Positions 1 through 6,053 of a DNA stretch of 7,371 bases are shown piece after piece. The stretch lies in NCBI GenBank assembly GCA_000437255.1, contig FR899046.1:1-7371 (forward strand), given 5' to 3'. Source of the DNA: Ruminococcus sp. CAG:403 (GTDB lineage: Bacteria; Bacillota; Clostridia; Oscillospirales; Ruminococcaceae). The notes beneath the pieces are model-generated. The model saw nothing but the letters and a program-made list of their open reading frames with translations, did not search any database and was not told the DNA's origin. The position numbers were made by a program, and so were the translations under genes. Numbering within the stretch: the first letter of the stretch is position 1; the number at the start of each line of letters is the position of its first letter.

Positions 1-446
1 AGGACTTGATAGAGGCAGCCAACGGAAAACCCGTTCTGGTGGCGTATTGGTTCAAGCATGATTTGAAACGGATTCAAGAGCGACTGCGAAAGCTGAATGT
101 TTCCTATCAGGAAATCCAGTCCTCTGACAGTATTCGGAACTGGAACGCCGAAAGGCTGCAAGTTGGTCTGCTACACCCAGCCGCTGCCGGACATGGCTTG
201 AACTTACAGGCAGGCGGTTCTCACCTGATTTGGTTTGGACTGACCTGGAGTCTGGAACTCTACCAGCAGACCAACGCCAGACTGTGGCGGCAGGGGCAGC
301 AATCCGAAACGGTTGTCATTCAACATCTCATCACCAAGGGCACGATTGACGAACGCATCTTGAAAGCCCTGACTCGAAAGGAACAAACCCAGACCGCTTT
401 GATGACTGCTGTGTGTGCTGAAATTGTGAGGGAGGAAAATGCATGA
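1..446 (+). CDS. Phage SNF2-type DEAD/DEAH helicase, C-terminal part (5' truncated)
   Basis: This is the C-terminal RecA-like lobe of a superfamily 2, SNF2-type helicase as found in phage replication modules. The frame is open from base 3 (GAC TTG ATA GAG), so the gene begins before the window and the TTG at 6 is not its start. Motif V-like HPAAAGHGLNLQ lies at about 174-209. Motif VI, QQTNARLWRQGQ with the arginine fingers, lies at about 264-299. It is followed by the typical tail (HLITKGTIDERILKAL). About 147 residues are visible; complete phage members are usually about 450 residues, so the ATP-binding N-terminal lobe should lie upstream. The stop TGA (444-446) overlaps the ATG (443) of the next gene, so the two are translationally coupled. 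Expected role: ATP-driven DNA translocation or remodelling in phage replication or recombination. The family is clear from the motifs; the exact role is inferred. Confidence 0.93.
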   Translation, partial: DLIEAANGKPVLVAYWFKHDLKRIQERLRKLNVSYQEIQSSDSIRNWNAERLQVGLLHPAAAGHGLNLQAGGSHLIWFGLTWSLELYQQTNARLWRQGQQSETVVIQHLITKGTIDERILKALTRKEQTQTALMTAVCAEIVREENA

Positions 447-856
447 ATCCAAAAGCATACATGGAAGAGGCAGAACGCCTCCGACACCGAATCTTTCGGA
501 AAGAGCATGAGATCGATTGCATACGACAATCTGCTGAGGGTATGGGTGGAAAAGGTGGAGATTCCCCTAAAACAGTTTCTCCAGAACCACACAAGATGGA
601 AATTGCTGTAGAAAAAATTTTGTCATTGGAAGAAGAAATCGAAGAAACCAAAATGGAACTTCAACATTTGATGCATGAAATGCGGAAACAGATTCAGAAG
701 GTCACAGATGCAGATGCCCGTGATCTTCTTACAAAACGGTATCTGGAGTTTAAGCCATGGAAAGTGGTGGCAAGTGAATTAGACTATAGCGTACAGCATA
801 TTTACTATCTCCACAATAAAGCACTCCAAAAGTTAAGAGTTCATCAGAGTTCATAA
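443..856 (+). CDS. DUF1492-like phage regulator with sigma-region-4-like HTH
   Basis: A 137-residue protein. Residues 1-30 and about 52-90 are charged and heptad-like (VEKILSLEEEIEETKMELQ), predicting coiled coils. They are separated by a Gly/Pro/Ser-rich linker at 33-50. Residues about 91-131 (DARDLLTKRYLEFKPWKVVA, then SELDYSVQHIYYLHNKALQK) read as a sigma-70 region 4.2-like helix-turn-helix. This is the pattern of DUF1492 and related phage late regulators of the ArpU/RinA type, which sit at the end of the early module and activate packaging genes. The start is ATG 443, with GGAGG at 431-435 seven bases upstream, inside the preceding gene. A strong promoter and hairpin follow immediately (860-945). 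The sequence shows DNA-binding potential; activation of late genes is inferred from family and position. Confidence 0.82.
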   Translation: MNPKAYMEEAERLRHRIFRKEHEIDCIRQSAEGMGGKGGDSPKTVSPEPHKMEIAVEKILSLEEEIEETKMELQHLMHEMRKQIQKVTDADARDLLTKRYLEFKPWKVVASELDYSVQHIYYLHNKALQKLRVHQSS

Positions 857-859
857 GAC

Positions 860-888
860 TTGATAAGAGCTTTATGGTATGCTATACT
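860..888 (+). promoter_or_regulatory. Strong sigma-70-type extended -10 promoter upstream of HNH
   Basis: TTGATA (860-865), a 17-base spacer and TATACT (883-888), with TGC directly before the -10 (extended -10). The start site would be near 895. It begins four bases after the regulator's stop codon, so it is intergenic by design. An imperfect dyad (ATGGTAT at 874-880 and GTATCAT at 889-895, 5 of 7 matches) overlaps the -10, so a repressor or activator site is possible. It should drive HNH and perhaps the late genes. Confidence 0.72.
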
Positions 889-913
889 GTATCATAGCAA
901 AGAATAAAACGAG

Positions 914-945
914 AGCCGCCATGGAATCATCCGAGGCGGCTTTTT
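914..945 (+). terminator. Hairpin plus T tract in the HNH leader (terminator or attenuator)
   Basis: AGCCGCC (914-920) pairs perfectly with GGCGGCT (935-941). The 14-base loop can form a further GGA/TCC pairing (923-925 with 930-932), and TTTTT ends the structure at 941-945. It has the shape of an intrinsic terminator. It could end transcription coming from the helicase/regulator operon. However, it also lies about 20-50 nt downstream of the expected start site of the promoter at 860-888, so it would stop that transcript too unless antitermination occurs. Confidence 0.72.
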
Positions 946-964
946 GTATCCGGAGGTGAACCTT

Positions 965-1315
965 ATGCCGAGGAAGGCACTGAAACCATGCAAGCATCCC
1001 GGCTGTCCCAACTTGACAAACGGTTTGTATTGTGCGGAGCATCAGTCCCTGCACCCAGACCGACCGTCTGCCGCCAAGCGTGGCTACGGCAGCAAGTGGC
1101 AGAAACTCAGCAAGGCGTACCTCCGCCGGCATCCCTTGTGTGTGAGGTGCAAAGCACAGGGACGGTTCACGGCAGCGACTGTGGTCGACCATGTCATTCC
1201 TCACCGTGGTGATCCGCATCTGATGTGGGATGAAAGCAACTGGCAGGCGTTATGCAAGCCCTGCCACGACCGCAAGACATGGACGGAAGACAACAGACCT
1301 AATTACGAATACTAA
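965..1315 (+). CDS. HNH homing-type endonuclease of the phage packaging region
   Basis: A 116-residue HNH nuclease. ATG 965 is chosen because GGAGGTG (952-958) sits six bases upstream; the in-frame TTG at 944 lies inside the hairpin T tract. A Cys/His knuckle (C9, C14, C23, H26) is followed by CVRC (C59, C62), then the catalytic core VVDHVIPHRGD (D75, H76, H80), N92 of SNWQALC, and CKPCH (C97, C100, H101). C59/C62/C97/C100 would bind the structural zinc, and H76, N92 and H101 are the HNH signature. In HK97-like cos phages an HNH protein next to the terminase genes supports DNA cleavage during packaging. That family knowledge and the terminase downstream suggest the same role here, although a cargo gene separates the two. 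The stop TAA (1313-1315) overlaps the convergent gene's stop. Confidence 0.9.
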   Translation: MPRKALKPCKHPGCPNLTNGLYCAEHQSLHPDRPSAAKRGYGSKWQKLSKAYLRRHPLCVRCKAQGRFTAATVVDHVIPHRGDPHLMWDESNWQALCKPCHDRKTWTEDNRPNYEY

Positions 1316-2124
1316 TCGTTGATAACCCAGACTCCTTGTTTTTTTGAAAATACAATGCGTTCTTCTTTTTTTAGTGAATCAAAAGCATCTTTGATATCTT
1401 TTTTTGTAAAGACAGAGGAATGGGATGGGTAAAGTTGCTTAATTATTTGTTTTTGGCATAAGTGCTGACCATCAAAAATAAGATCAATGATTTCATCTTT
1501 AATCTGTTGTTCTTCGGATGCTTTGAAAGTTTCCAATGCACTACGACCGCTATCTATAACATCCGCCCATTTAATTAAGGTCGATTCTTTAATAACCATT
1601 CTTGCAGTAATTTTGCATTCTGTTTCTTTTTTATTTTTTGGCATGATGGCGGATTCCATGATGTATACGGGTTCATCTTTACCCTCACTTACAATAAATC
1701 TTCCGTGTGCAAAGGAACAACGAATGTAATAGAACACATCAATGAACTCAGCATATTTATCACTGGACAAAAACACAATGCGGTTGCCTCGCAATGATTG
1801 GAAAACACCATTCAATTGACAAACAGCTAGTTTATCACTCATGTTTGATTGTGTTCCATTCTTTTTAGAGCCTTTAGTTGCCTTGCAGTAATTCTGCCCT
1901 ACAGTAAATCCTCCGATATGAAGAAGATACGATCTAAGTTTGGTTTTACTCCAAGGTTTAGCACCCCAATTGCGACCAGACATTCCATGTGATGAAGAAC
2001 TTGTTAAATCACATGGCGTTGAAAATAAGTAAAACTCTATAATCCTTTGAAAATTATCGCTGAAATGAATTCCTTTTTTATTAGTGACCCATCCAGGATT
2101 AATTGTGTCAATTACATCAGCCAT
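1312..2124 (-). CDS. Unknown AT-rich cargo gene: HEPN-like motif plus winged-helix-like C-terminus
   Basis: A 270-residue protein that I cannot assign to a named family. Residues 122-145 read DKYAEFIDVFYYIRCSFAHG and on into RFIV. R135-x4-H140 followed by Gly matches the R-x4-6-H active-site motif of HEPN domains (known as RNases in toxin and abortive-infection systems), usually on a helix as here. Residues about 205-268 (DEIIDLIFDGQHLCQKQIIK ... IKDAFDSLKKEERIVFSKKQ GVWVI) resemble a winged helix: three helices, then a beta-hairpin wing. The N-terminal part is unassigned, with a Ser-rich patch TSSSSHG at 41-47. No signal peptide or membrane segment is visible. The gene is distinctly AT-rich: bases 1441-1500 hold 16 G/C of 60, against 31 of 60 at 2581-2640 in the terminase gene. 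It opposes all neighbours and has its own promoter (2152-2180), a moron-like arrangement. A defence or exclusion role is inference. The open frame is solid and the function is not known. Confidence 0.8.
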   Translation of the reverse strand: MADVIDTINPGWVTNKKGIHFSDNFQRIIEFYLFSTPCDLTSSSSHGMSGRNWGAKPWSKTKLRSYLLHIGGFTVGQNYCKATKGSKKNGTQSNMSDKLAVCQLNGVFQSLRGNRIVFLSSDKYAEFIDVFYYIRCSFAHGRFIVSEGKDEPVYIMESAIMPKNKKETECKITARMVIKESTLIKWADVIDSGRSALETFKASEEQQIKDEIIDLIFDGQHLCQKQIIKQLYPSHSSVFTKKDIKDAFDSLKKEERIVFSKKQGVWVIND

Positions 2125-2151
2125 AAATATGCCCCCATAGTGTTTTTCTTA

Positions 2152-2180
2152 ATTATATCACTATTCGACAAAAAACGCAA
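2152..2180 (-). promoter_or_regulatory. Minus-strand promoter of the cargo gene
   Basis: Read on the minus strand: TTGCGT (2180-2175), a 17-base spacer, then perfect TATAAT (2157-2152) preceded by TGA, an extended -10. The start site would be near 2145, giving a leader of about 20 nt. The ribosome site is an unusual run of five G (2136-2132) seven bases before ATG 2124. An autonomous, consensus-like promoter fits expression from the prophage state, independent of the late operon. Confidence 0.75.
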
Positions 2181-2194
2181 TTCAATTAAATAGG

Positions 2195-2247
2195 ACCGCC
2201 GGTGGGGGTATCGAAATCACTAATTGTGAATTTTTTACAGACCGGCG
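2195..2247 (+). other. Nested dyads upstream of terminase: candidate cos/packaging site
   Basis: CGCCGGT (2197-2203) is perfectly inverted as ACCGGCG (2241-2247). Inside it lies a second dyad, TCAC-TAATT-GTGA (2217-2229), centred within one base of the first (2222 against 2223). A short local palindrome ACCG-C-CGGT (2195-2203) runs into GGGGG (2204-2208), and a T6 run follows the inner dyad (2231-2236). In HK97-like cos phages the cos site lies just before the small terminase gene, next to HNH. The position and concentric symmetry fit a cleavage or terminase-binding site, but no cleavage position can be read from sequence. It might instead be a regulatory operator. Confidence 0.35.
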
Positions 2248-2309
2248 TTCCCTCTCACACACAAAAACCAAGGTTCAAACGGGGGATTAACCACGGAAAT
2301 ATGCAAACA

Positions 2310-2340
2310 AGCCAAAACCTACGCAGTTTCGGCTGTTTTT
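2310..2340 (+). terminator. Terminator-like hairpin in the leader of the small terminase gene
   Basis: AGCC-A-AAAC (2310-2318) pairs with GTTT-C-GGCT (2326-2334), with one A/C mismatch and a 7-base loop, followed by GTTTTT (2335-2340). It lies 25 bases before the terminase ATG, so it would cut off transcripts entering the packaging operon unless they are antiterminated. It is weaker than the hairpin at 914-945. Confidence 0.4.
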
Positions 2341-2364
2341 CTCTCAAAAGGCAGGTGAAATCAG

Positions 2365-2925
2365 ATGGCAAAGGACGGTACAAGAAGAGGCGGCAGACGA
2401 GTTCGTGCAGGCGACAAGCCGAAAGCCCTCTCCGACAAAATCGCAGAGGGCAAGGATGCAGATATTATGGAGTTTCATGCTCCGGAATTGGATGCAGCTG
2501 ATCTGGACGATGCCGCTGATTTGACCGGTGCGGATATGCCAAGCCCCAGTGCATACTTGTCTGCCCAGCAGAAGAACGGAAAACCGCTGGGAGCAGACAT
2601 CGTGTACAAAGAAACATGGCTCTGGCTGAAACAACGTGGCTGTGAAAAGCACGTCAACAAACGACTGCTGGAAAGCTACTCGCAGGCATTCGCCCGATTT
2701 GTACAGTGTGAAGAAGCCCTCAGTACCTATGGACTGCTGGGAAAGCACCCGACCACCGGCGGCGTTATTGCTTCTCCGTTTGTGCAGATGAGCCAGACAT
2801 TTCAGAAACAGGCAAATTTGCTCTGGTATGAGATTTTCGATATTGTGAAACAGAACTGCACGACAAAATTTGACGGTACACCACAGGATGATTTGATGGA
2901 ACAGCTTCTGAGCAGCAGAAAGTGA
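2365..2925 (+). CDS. terS: Phage terminase small subunit, P27 family
   Basis: A 186-residue protein recognised as a P27-like small terminase (Terminase_4 type), the DNA-recognition subunit that starts genome packaging with the large subunit. The N-terminus is basic and Gly/Arg-rich (RRGGRRVRAGDKPKALSDKI). A low-complexity acidic stretch at 36-58 (PELDAADLDDAADLTGADMP) follows. The helical core at about 75-165 carries the hallmark ETWLWLKQRGCEKHVNKRLL, FVQCEEALSTYGLLGKHPTT and SPFVQMSQTFQKQANLLWYE. The length is normal for the family. ATG 2365 is preceded by AGGTGA (2353-2358) with a six-base gap. The large subunit is not in the window, so it must lie beyond the amidoligase or elsewhere: normally it follows directly, and here at least 4.4 kb of other genes intervenes. 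Confidence 0.93.
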   Translation: MAKDGTRRGGRRVRAGDKPKALSDKIAEGKDADIMEFHAPELDAADLDDAADLTGADMPSPSAYLSAQQKNGKPLGADIVYKETWLWLKQRGCEKHVNKRLLESYSQAFARFVQCEEALSTYGLLGKHPTTGGVIASPFVQMSQTFQKQANLLWYEIFDIVKQNCTTKFDGTPQDDLMEQLLSSRK

Positions 2926-2932
2926 GAAATAC

Positions 2933-3091
2933 ATGAAAGCAGATACTCAGTTCTGGCGAGATCTGAAAGCCAATCGCCAGAAGATGACCAAACAGCAATA
3001 CAGAACCATTAAGGGACAGGCAGTCAGCGGAAAAGTGCTGGATGCCAGAAAAGGTTTACAGAAAGTTTTGAAGCGGAGGAATGGAGCATGA
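2933..3091 (+). CDS. Small basic phage protein of unknown function (52 residues)
   Basis: ATG 2933 opens a 52-codon frame ending in TGA 3089-3091: MKADTQFWRDLKANRQKMTK, then QQYRTIKGQAVSGKVLDARK, then GLQKVLKRRNGA. It is rich in Lys/Arg/Gln and predicted helical, with no membrane segment. The ribosome site is weak (AAGTGAG at 2920-2926, six bases before the ATG). It starts seven bases after the terminase stop, and its stop overlaps the next ATG (ATGA at 3088-3091), so it is embedded in the operon and coupled on both sides. That placement and the absence of another frame across 2926-3087 make it a real gene. Small basic proteins in this position recur in phages of this type. A nucleic-acid-binding role is only a guess from charge. 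Confidence 0.75.
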   Translation: MKADTQFWRDLKANRQKMTKQQYRTIKGQAVSGKVLDARKGLQKVLKRRNGA

Positions 3092-4347
3092 CCACAACCA
3101 AAGAATTTCAGCTTGTTGATATCAATAAGTTAGTACCCTATGCCAACAACGCCAGAACGCACAACAAGGAACAGATCCTGAAGCTTCGCTCTTCTCTGCG
3201 TGAGTTTGGATTTGTGAATCCGGTGATTATCGACCGGGAATACAATGTGCTGGCTGGTCACGGCAGAATCGAAGCGGCAAAGGCAGAAAATATTTCAGAA
3301 GTGCCATGTGTATTTGCCGACCATCTGACGGAAGCGCAGAAGAAAGCGTATATTCTTGCTGACAACCGGATGGCATTGGATGCAGGCTGGGACGAAGAAC
3401 TGCTGTCTGTAGAAATGCAGGAGTTGCAGGAACTCGGCTTCGACCTTTCCATGACCGGATTTGATGAAAAGGAACTGACAGACCTATTGGGTGTAGATGC
3501 AGATGGCGAGGTAAAAGAGGATGACTTTGACCTGTCCGCTGCCTTAGAAAAGGCAGCTTTTGTCCAGCGTGGCGATATATGGACAGTTGGCAGACACAAG
3601 CTGATGTGCGGTGATGCCACATCTGCGGAAGATGTATCTGCTCTCATGGGTGACACCAAGGCAAATCTCATTCTGACCGATCCTCCCTATGGCGTTTCGT
3701 TTAAGAGTGCCAGCGGTTTGACCATACAGAATGACAGTATGAAGAACGAGGAGTTTTATACATTTCTGCTGTCCTCCTTTCAGCGAATGGCAGAACATCT
3801 GGAAAAAGGCGGTTCTGCCTATGTATTCCATGCAGACACCGAAGGGCTGAATTTCAGAAAAGCTTTCATTGATGCCGGATTTCATCTTGCAGGCTGCTGT
3901 ATTTGGGTAAAAGACAGCCTTGTGCTGGGACGCTCGGATTATCAGTGGCAGCACGAACCTGTGCTGTATGGCTTTATGCAGAATGGCAAGCATCACTGGT
4001 ATTCCGACCGCAAGCAGACGACCATCTGGCATTTTGACAAGCCGAAACGCAACGCCAATCACCCTACCTCCAAACCGCTGGACTTGCTTGGCTATCCCAT
4101 CGGAAATTCTACACAGGAAAATGGCGTGGTAATGGACACCTTTGGCGGCAGCGGCTCTACTTTGATGGCTTGTGAGCAGATGAACCGCATCTGTTACACC
4201 ATGGAATTGGATGAAAAATATGCCTCGGTGATTCTTCGCCGGTATGTGGAAGATACGAGAAATGCCGATGGTGTATATGTTGTGCGGGATGGAAAGCAGA
4301 TTGCATATTCTGAATTGGTAAAGGAAGTGGAACTTCCCAATGATTAA
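3088..4347 (+). CDS. ParB-like domain fused to beta-class DNA (adenine/cytosine-N4) methyltransferase
   Basis: A 419-residue fusion. Residues about 8-95 form a ParB/sulfiredoxin-fold domain: LVDINKLVPYANNARTH, LREFGFVNPVIID, then NVLAGHGRIEAA with GHGR at 57-60. An acidic linker (139-150) leads into an amino-methyltransferase. Motif IV is DPPY (198-201), then HPTSKP (325-330) and the S-adenosylmethionine motif DTFGGSGST (350-358). Motif IV before motif I marks the beta class (N6_N4_Mtase family). DPPY allows N6-adenine or N4-cytosine methylation. The fusion is a known architecture in phages and mobile elements; the ParB part may assist DNA binding. The start is ATG 3088, with GGAGGA (3075-3080) seven bases before it. 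No restriction endonuclease is adjacent, so this is probably an orphan methylase for protection or marking of phage DNA. The catalytic motifs are intact; specificity is unreadable. Confidence 0.93.
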   Translation: MTTTKEFQLVDINKLVPYANNARTHNKEQILKLRSSLREFGFVNPVIIDREYNVLAGHGRIEAAKAENISEVPCVFADHLTEAQKKAYILADNRMALDAGWDEELLSVEMQELQELGFDLSMTGFDEKELTDLLGVDADGEVKEDDFDLSAALEKAAFVQRGDIWTVGRHKLMCGDATSAEDVSALMGDTKANLILTDPPYGVSFKSASGLTIQNDSMKNEEFYTFLLSSFQRMAEHLEKGGSAYVFHADTEGLNFRKAFIDAGFHLAGCCIWVKDSLVLGRSDYQWQHEPVLYGFMQNGKHHWYSDRKQTTIWHFDKPKRNANHPTSKPLDLLGYPIGNSTQENGVVMDTFGGSGSTLMACEQMNRICYTMELDEKYASVILRRYVEDTRNADGVYVVRDGKQIAYSELVKEVELPND

Positions 4348-5269
4348 AATTCTCTGTGTAGATGCCTTGGAAGGACTGCGAACGCTTCCAAATGACAGCG
4401 TTTCCATGTGTGTTACAAGCCCACCTTATTATGGTTTGCGGGATTACGGCAATGCTGGTCAAATTGGAATCGAAGATTCTCCAGAACAGTATATACAAAA
4501 GCTGACTGCTGTATTTCGAGAAGTACGGCGAGTGCTTCGACCAGACGGAACTTTGTGGCTGAACATCGCTGATAGCTATGCCGGAAGCGGAAAAGGAATC
4601 GGTCGAAAGCCTACACATTGTAAGCATTCATATCAAATTCCAGCGGACAGTGCTGCGGCTGCTATGCCAACTACATGGAATGCTATCAAACCAAAAGATA
4701 TGATTGGAATTCCATGGATGTTGGCGTTTGCCCTTCGTGCAGATGGTTGGTATCTCCGTTCGGACATTATCTGGAACAAGATCAACTGTCTGCCAGAAAG
4801 TGTAAAAGATCGTCCCACAAAGTCTTATGAACATTTGTTCTTGTTTGCAAAATCTAGCCGGTATTACTACAATGCAGCAGCAATTATGGAACCCGCAGCG
4901 GAAAGCAGCCTAAAACGATACGCTCGTGGTCGCTCTGGTCGAAACAAGTATGGCAGATTTTCGGAACAGGGCATCAATGGGACAGATTACAACGAACGAA
5001 TGCAGGGAAAAACCATGCGAAACAAGCGAGATGTTTGGAATATCAGCACCAACTCTTACCGCATGGGAGAACATTTCGCTATGTTTCCGGAGCAGTTGGT
5101 AGAACCCTGTATTTTGGCAGGCTGTCCAGAAGATGGCGTGGTTCTTGATCCGTTCTTCGGAAGTGGAACTACTGGTGCAGTTGCCAAGCGACTGCATCGG
5201 CAGTGTATCGGAATTGAACTGAATCCAGTCTATTGCAAAAAAGCAGAAGAACGAATCGCATCTGTCTGA
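4340..5269 (+). CDS. Second beta-class site-specific DNA methyltransferase (possibly m4C)
   Basis: A 309-residue methyltransferase overlapping the previous gene by eight bases, so probably translated by coupling; its own ribosome site is poor (AGGAAG 4322-4327, distant). Motif IV is TSPPYYGLRDYG (SPPY at 27-30). DRPTKSYEHLFLF lies at 157-169 and the S-adenosylmethionine motif LDPFFGSGTTGA at 269-280, followed by GIELNPVYCKKAEERI. Motif order IV then I again gives the beta class. SPPY rather than DPPY is typical of N4-cytosine enzymes, so m4C is the favoured but unproven product. The basic, Gly-rich stretch at about 190-231 (KRYARGRSGRNKYGRFSEQG) may belong to the target-recognition region. 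The length is complete for the family. Two different adjacent methylases imply two DNA marks on one phage genome. Confidence 0.92.
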   Translation: MIKILCVDALEGLRTLPNDSVSMCVTSPPYYGLRDYGNAGQIGIEDSPEQYIQKLTAVFREVRRVLRPDGTLWLNIADSYAGSGKGIGRKPTHCKHSYQIPADSAAAAMPTTWNAIKPKDMIGIPWMLAFALRADGWYLRSDIIWNKINCLPESVKDRPTKSYEHLFLFAKSSRYYYNAAAIMEPAAESSLKRYARGRSGRNKYGRFSEQGINGTDYNERMQGKTMRNKRDVWNISTNSYRMGEHFAMFPEQLVEPCILAGCPEDGVVLDPFFGSGTTGAVAKRLHRQCIGIELNPVYCKKAEERIASV

Positions 5270-5310
5270 TTCTCACAAATGACCGCCGAAACATTCTACA
5301 CATCTCACAG

Positions 5311-5339
5311 TTGCTATCTGTGGAAAAAAGAGTTAACAT
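5311..5339 (+). promoter_or_regulatory. Candidate phage promoter, copy A of a duplicated element
   Basis: TTGCTA (5311-5316), 17-base spacer, TAACAT (5334-5339). The bases TTGCTATCT and AGAGTTAA (5329-5336) recur with identical spacing at 6378-6403 (copy B). Conservation between two otherwise different intergenic regions is the main support; each hexamer alone is weak. The expected start site near 5346 lies after the ATG at 5340, which supports ATG 5385 as the real start. A TGCC-GAAA-GGCA tetraloop hairpin (5346-5357) would sit at the 5' end of the RNA. Confidence 0.55.
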
Positions 5340-5384
5340 ATGTACTGCCGAAAGGCAAATCACCGAAAATCGGGAGGAAAACAT

Positions 5385-6053
5385 ATGATAATTGCATTTG
5401 GACGGGCTGGAAATGAACGAAAGAAACTGGCGTGGGCGATAGCCACGATCATTGGAACAACGGCAGAATATCAGTATATGCCCACCTGTACTTACAAAAT
5501 CGGGGAATGCTACACTGTTACCAAAGCAGGTGATCTGGAAATCAGCGATCAAGCCGACCGTAAGGAAACAGAACGGCTTCTTGCCGAACTGGCAAGTCGG
5601 GGCTATGCTGTTCCGGACACCACAGAACCGGAATCCAAGGGCTTGACGGTGCAGATGCCAGCCGATTTCTTCACGGAACATACACTGGGCAATCTCCGGC
5701 AGATCTGCGAAAACAAGGTTGCCCTTTTTCAGGCAGCTTTTCAAACCGACTGTTTGGACATCATTCCGTCTGATGAAAAGGTGGAATTTCCATGGTTCAC
5801 GGTCGAACAGGACGGCGATGCAGATGCCTACTGTACCTTCATTTCCATGCTCTGCGAATTTGCCAAGAACCAGAGCCGCATCAACCGCAAGCCGGACACC
5901 TCCGACAATCCCAAGTACACCATGCGGTGTTTCCTGATTCGTCTGGGAATGGTGGGTGCAGAATTCAAGGCGGCAAGAAAGGTCATTCTTCGCAATCTCA
6001 CAGGCAATTCCGCATTCAGAAAGGTTGGTGATACTGATGCCGTTTCCGAGTGA
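5385..6053 (+). CDS. 'Virulence-related' family protein of phages and mobile elements, function unknown
   Basis: A 222-residue protein resembling a family that databases label 'virulence-related protein', a legacy name without demonstrated function, common on phages and conjugative elements of gut Firmicutes. Features seen: MIIAFGRAGNERKKLAWAIA at the N-terminus, a small beta-rich segment (YMPTCTYKIGECYTVTKAGD), an acidic helix (QADRKETERLLAELASRGYA), and a C-terminal half with DEKVEFPWF, then SALC-like ISMLCEFAKNQSRI and the conserved end YTMRCFLIRLGMVGAEFKAA, RKVILRNLTGNSAFR. No signal peptide or transmembrane helix. ATG 5385 is chosen over the in-frame ATG 5340 because GGGAGGA (5372-5378) precedes it by six bases and the predicted promoter overlaps 5340. 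The end overlaps the DUF4314 gene by 17 bases, so the two are coupled. The C-terminal RNLTG region hints at nucleic-acid association, but I do not assign a role. Confidence 0.83.
   Translation: MIIAFGRAGNERKKLAWAIATIIGTTAEYQYMPTCTYKIGECYTVTKAGDLEISDQADRKETERLLAELASRGYAVPDTTEPESKGLTVQMPADFFTEHTLGNLRQICENKVALFQAAFQTDCLDIIPSDEKVEFPWFTVEQDGDADAYCTFISMLCEFAKNQSRINRKPDTSDNPKYTMRCFLIRLGMVGAEFKAARKVILRNLTGNSAFRKVGDTDAVSE

Noticed and set aside
944..964. N-terminal extension of HNH from TTG 944
   Set aside because: It lies in the hairpin T tract and contains the GGAGGTG ribosome site of ATG 965.
2202..2501. Plus-strand 99-codon frame entering terS
   Set aside because: It runs through the dyad region and the terminase start in another frame, without a ribosome site.
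2344..2934. Minus-strand open frame opposite terS
   Set aside because: It mirrors the terminase gene and shows no own start signal or domain.
3544..4407. Minus-strand open frame of 287 codons
   Set aside because: It lies opposite the catalytic half of the ParB-methylase gene, which has intact motifs; no family features.
5340..5384. Earlier start ATG 5340 for the 'virulence-related' gene
   Set aside because: It falls at the predicted -10, and the GGGAGGA at 5372-5378 points to ATG 5385.
5956..6036. Earlier start for the DUF4314 gene
   Set aside because: It would overlap conserved coding sequence, and the family similarity begins only after ATG 6037.
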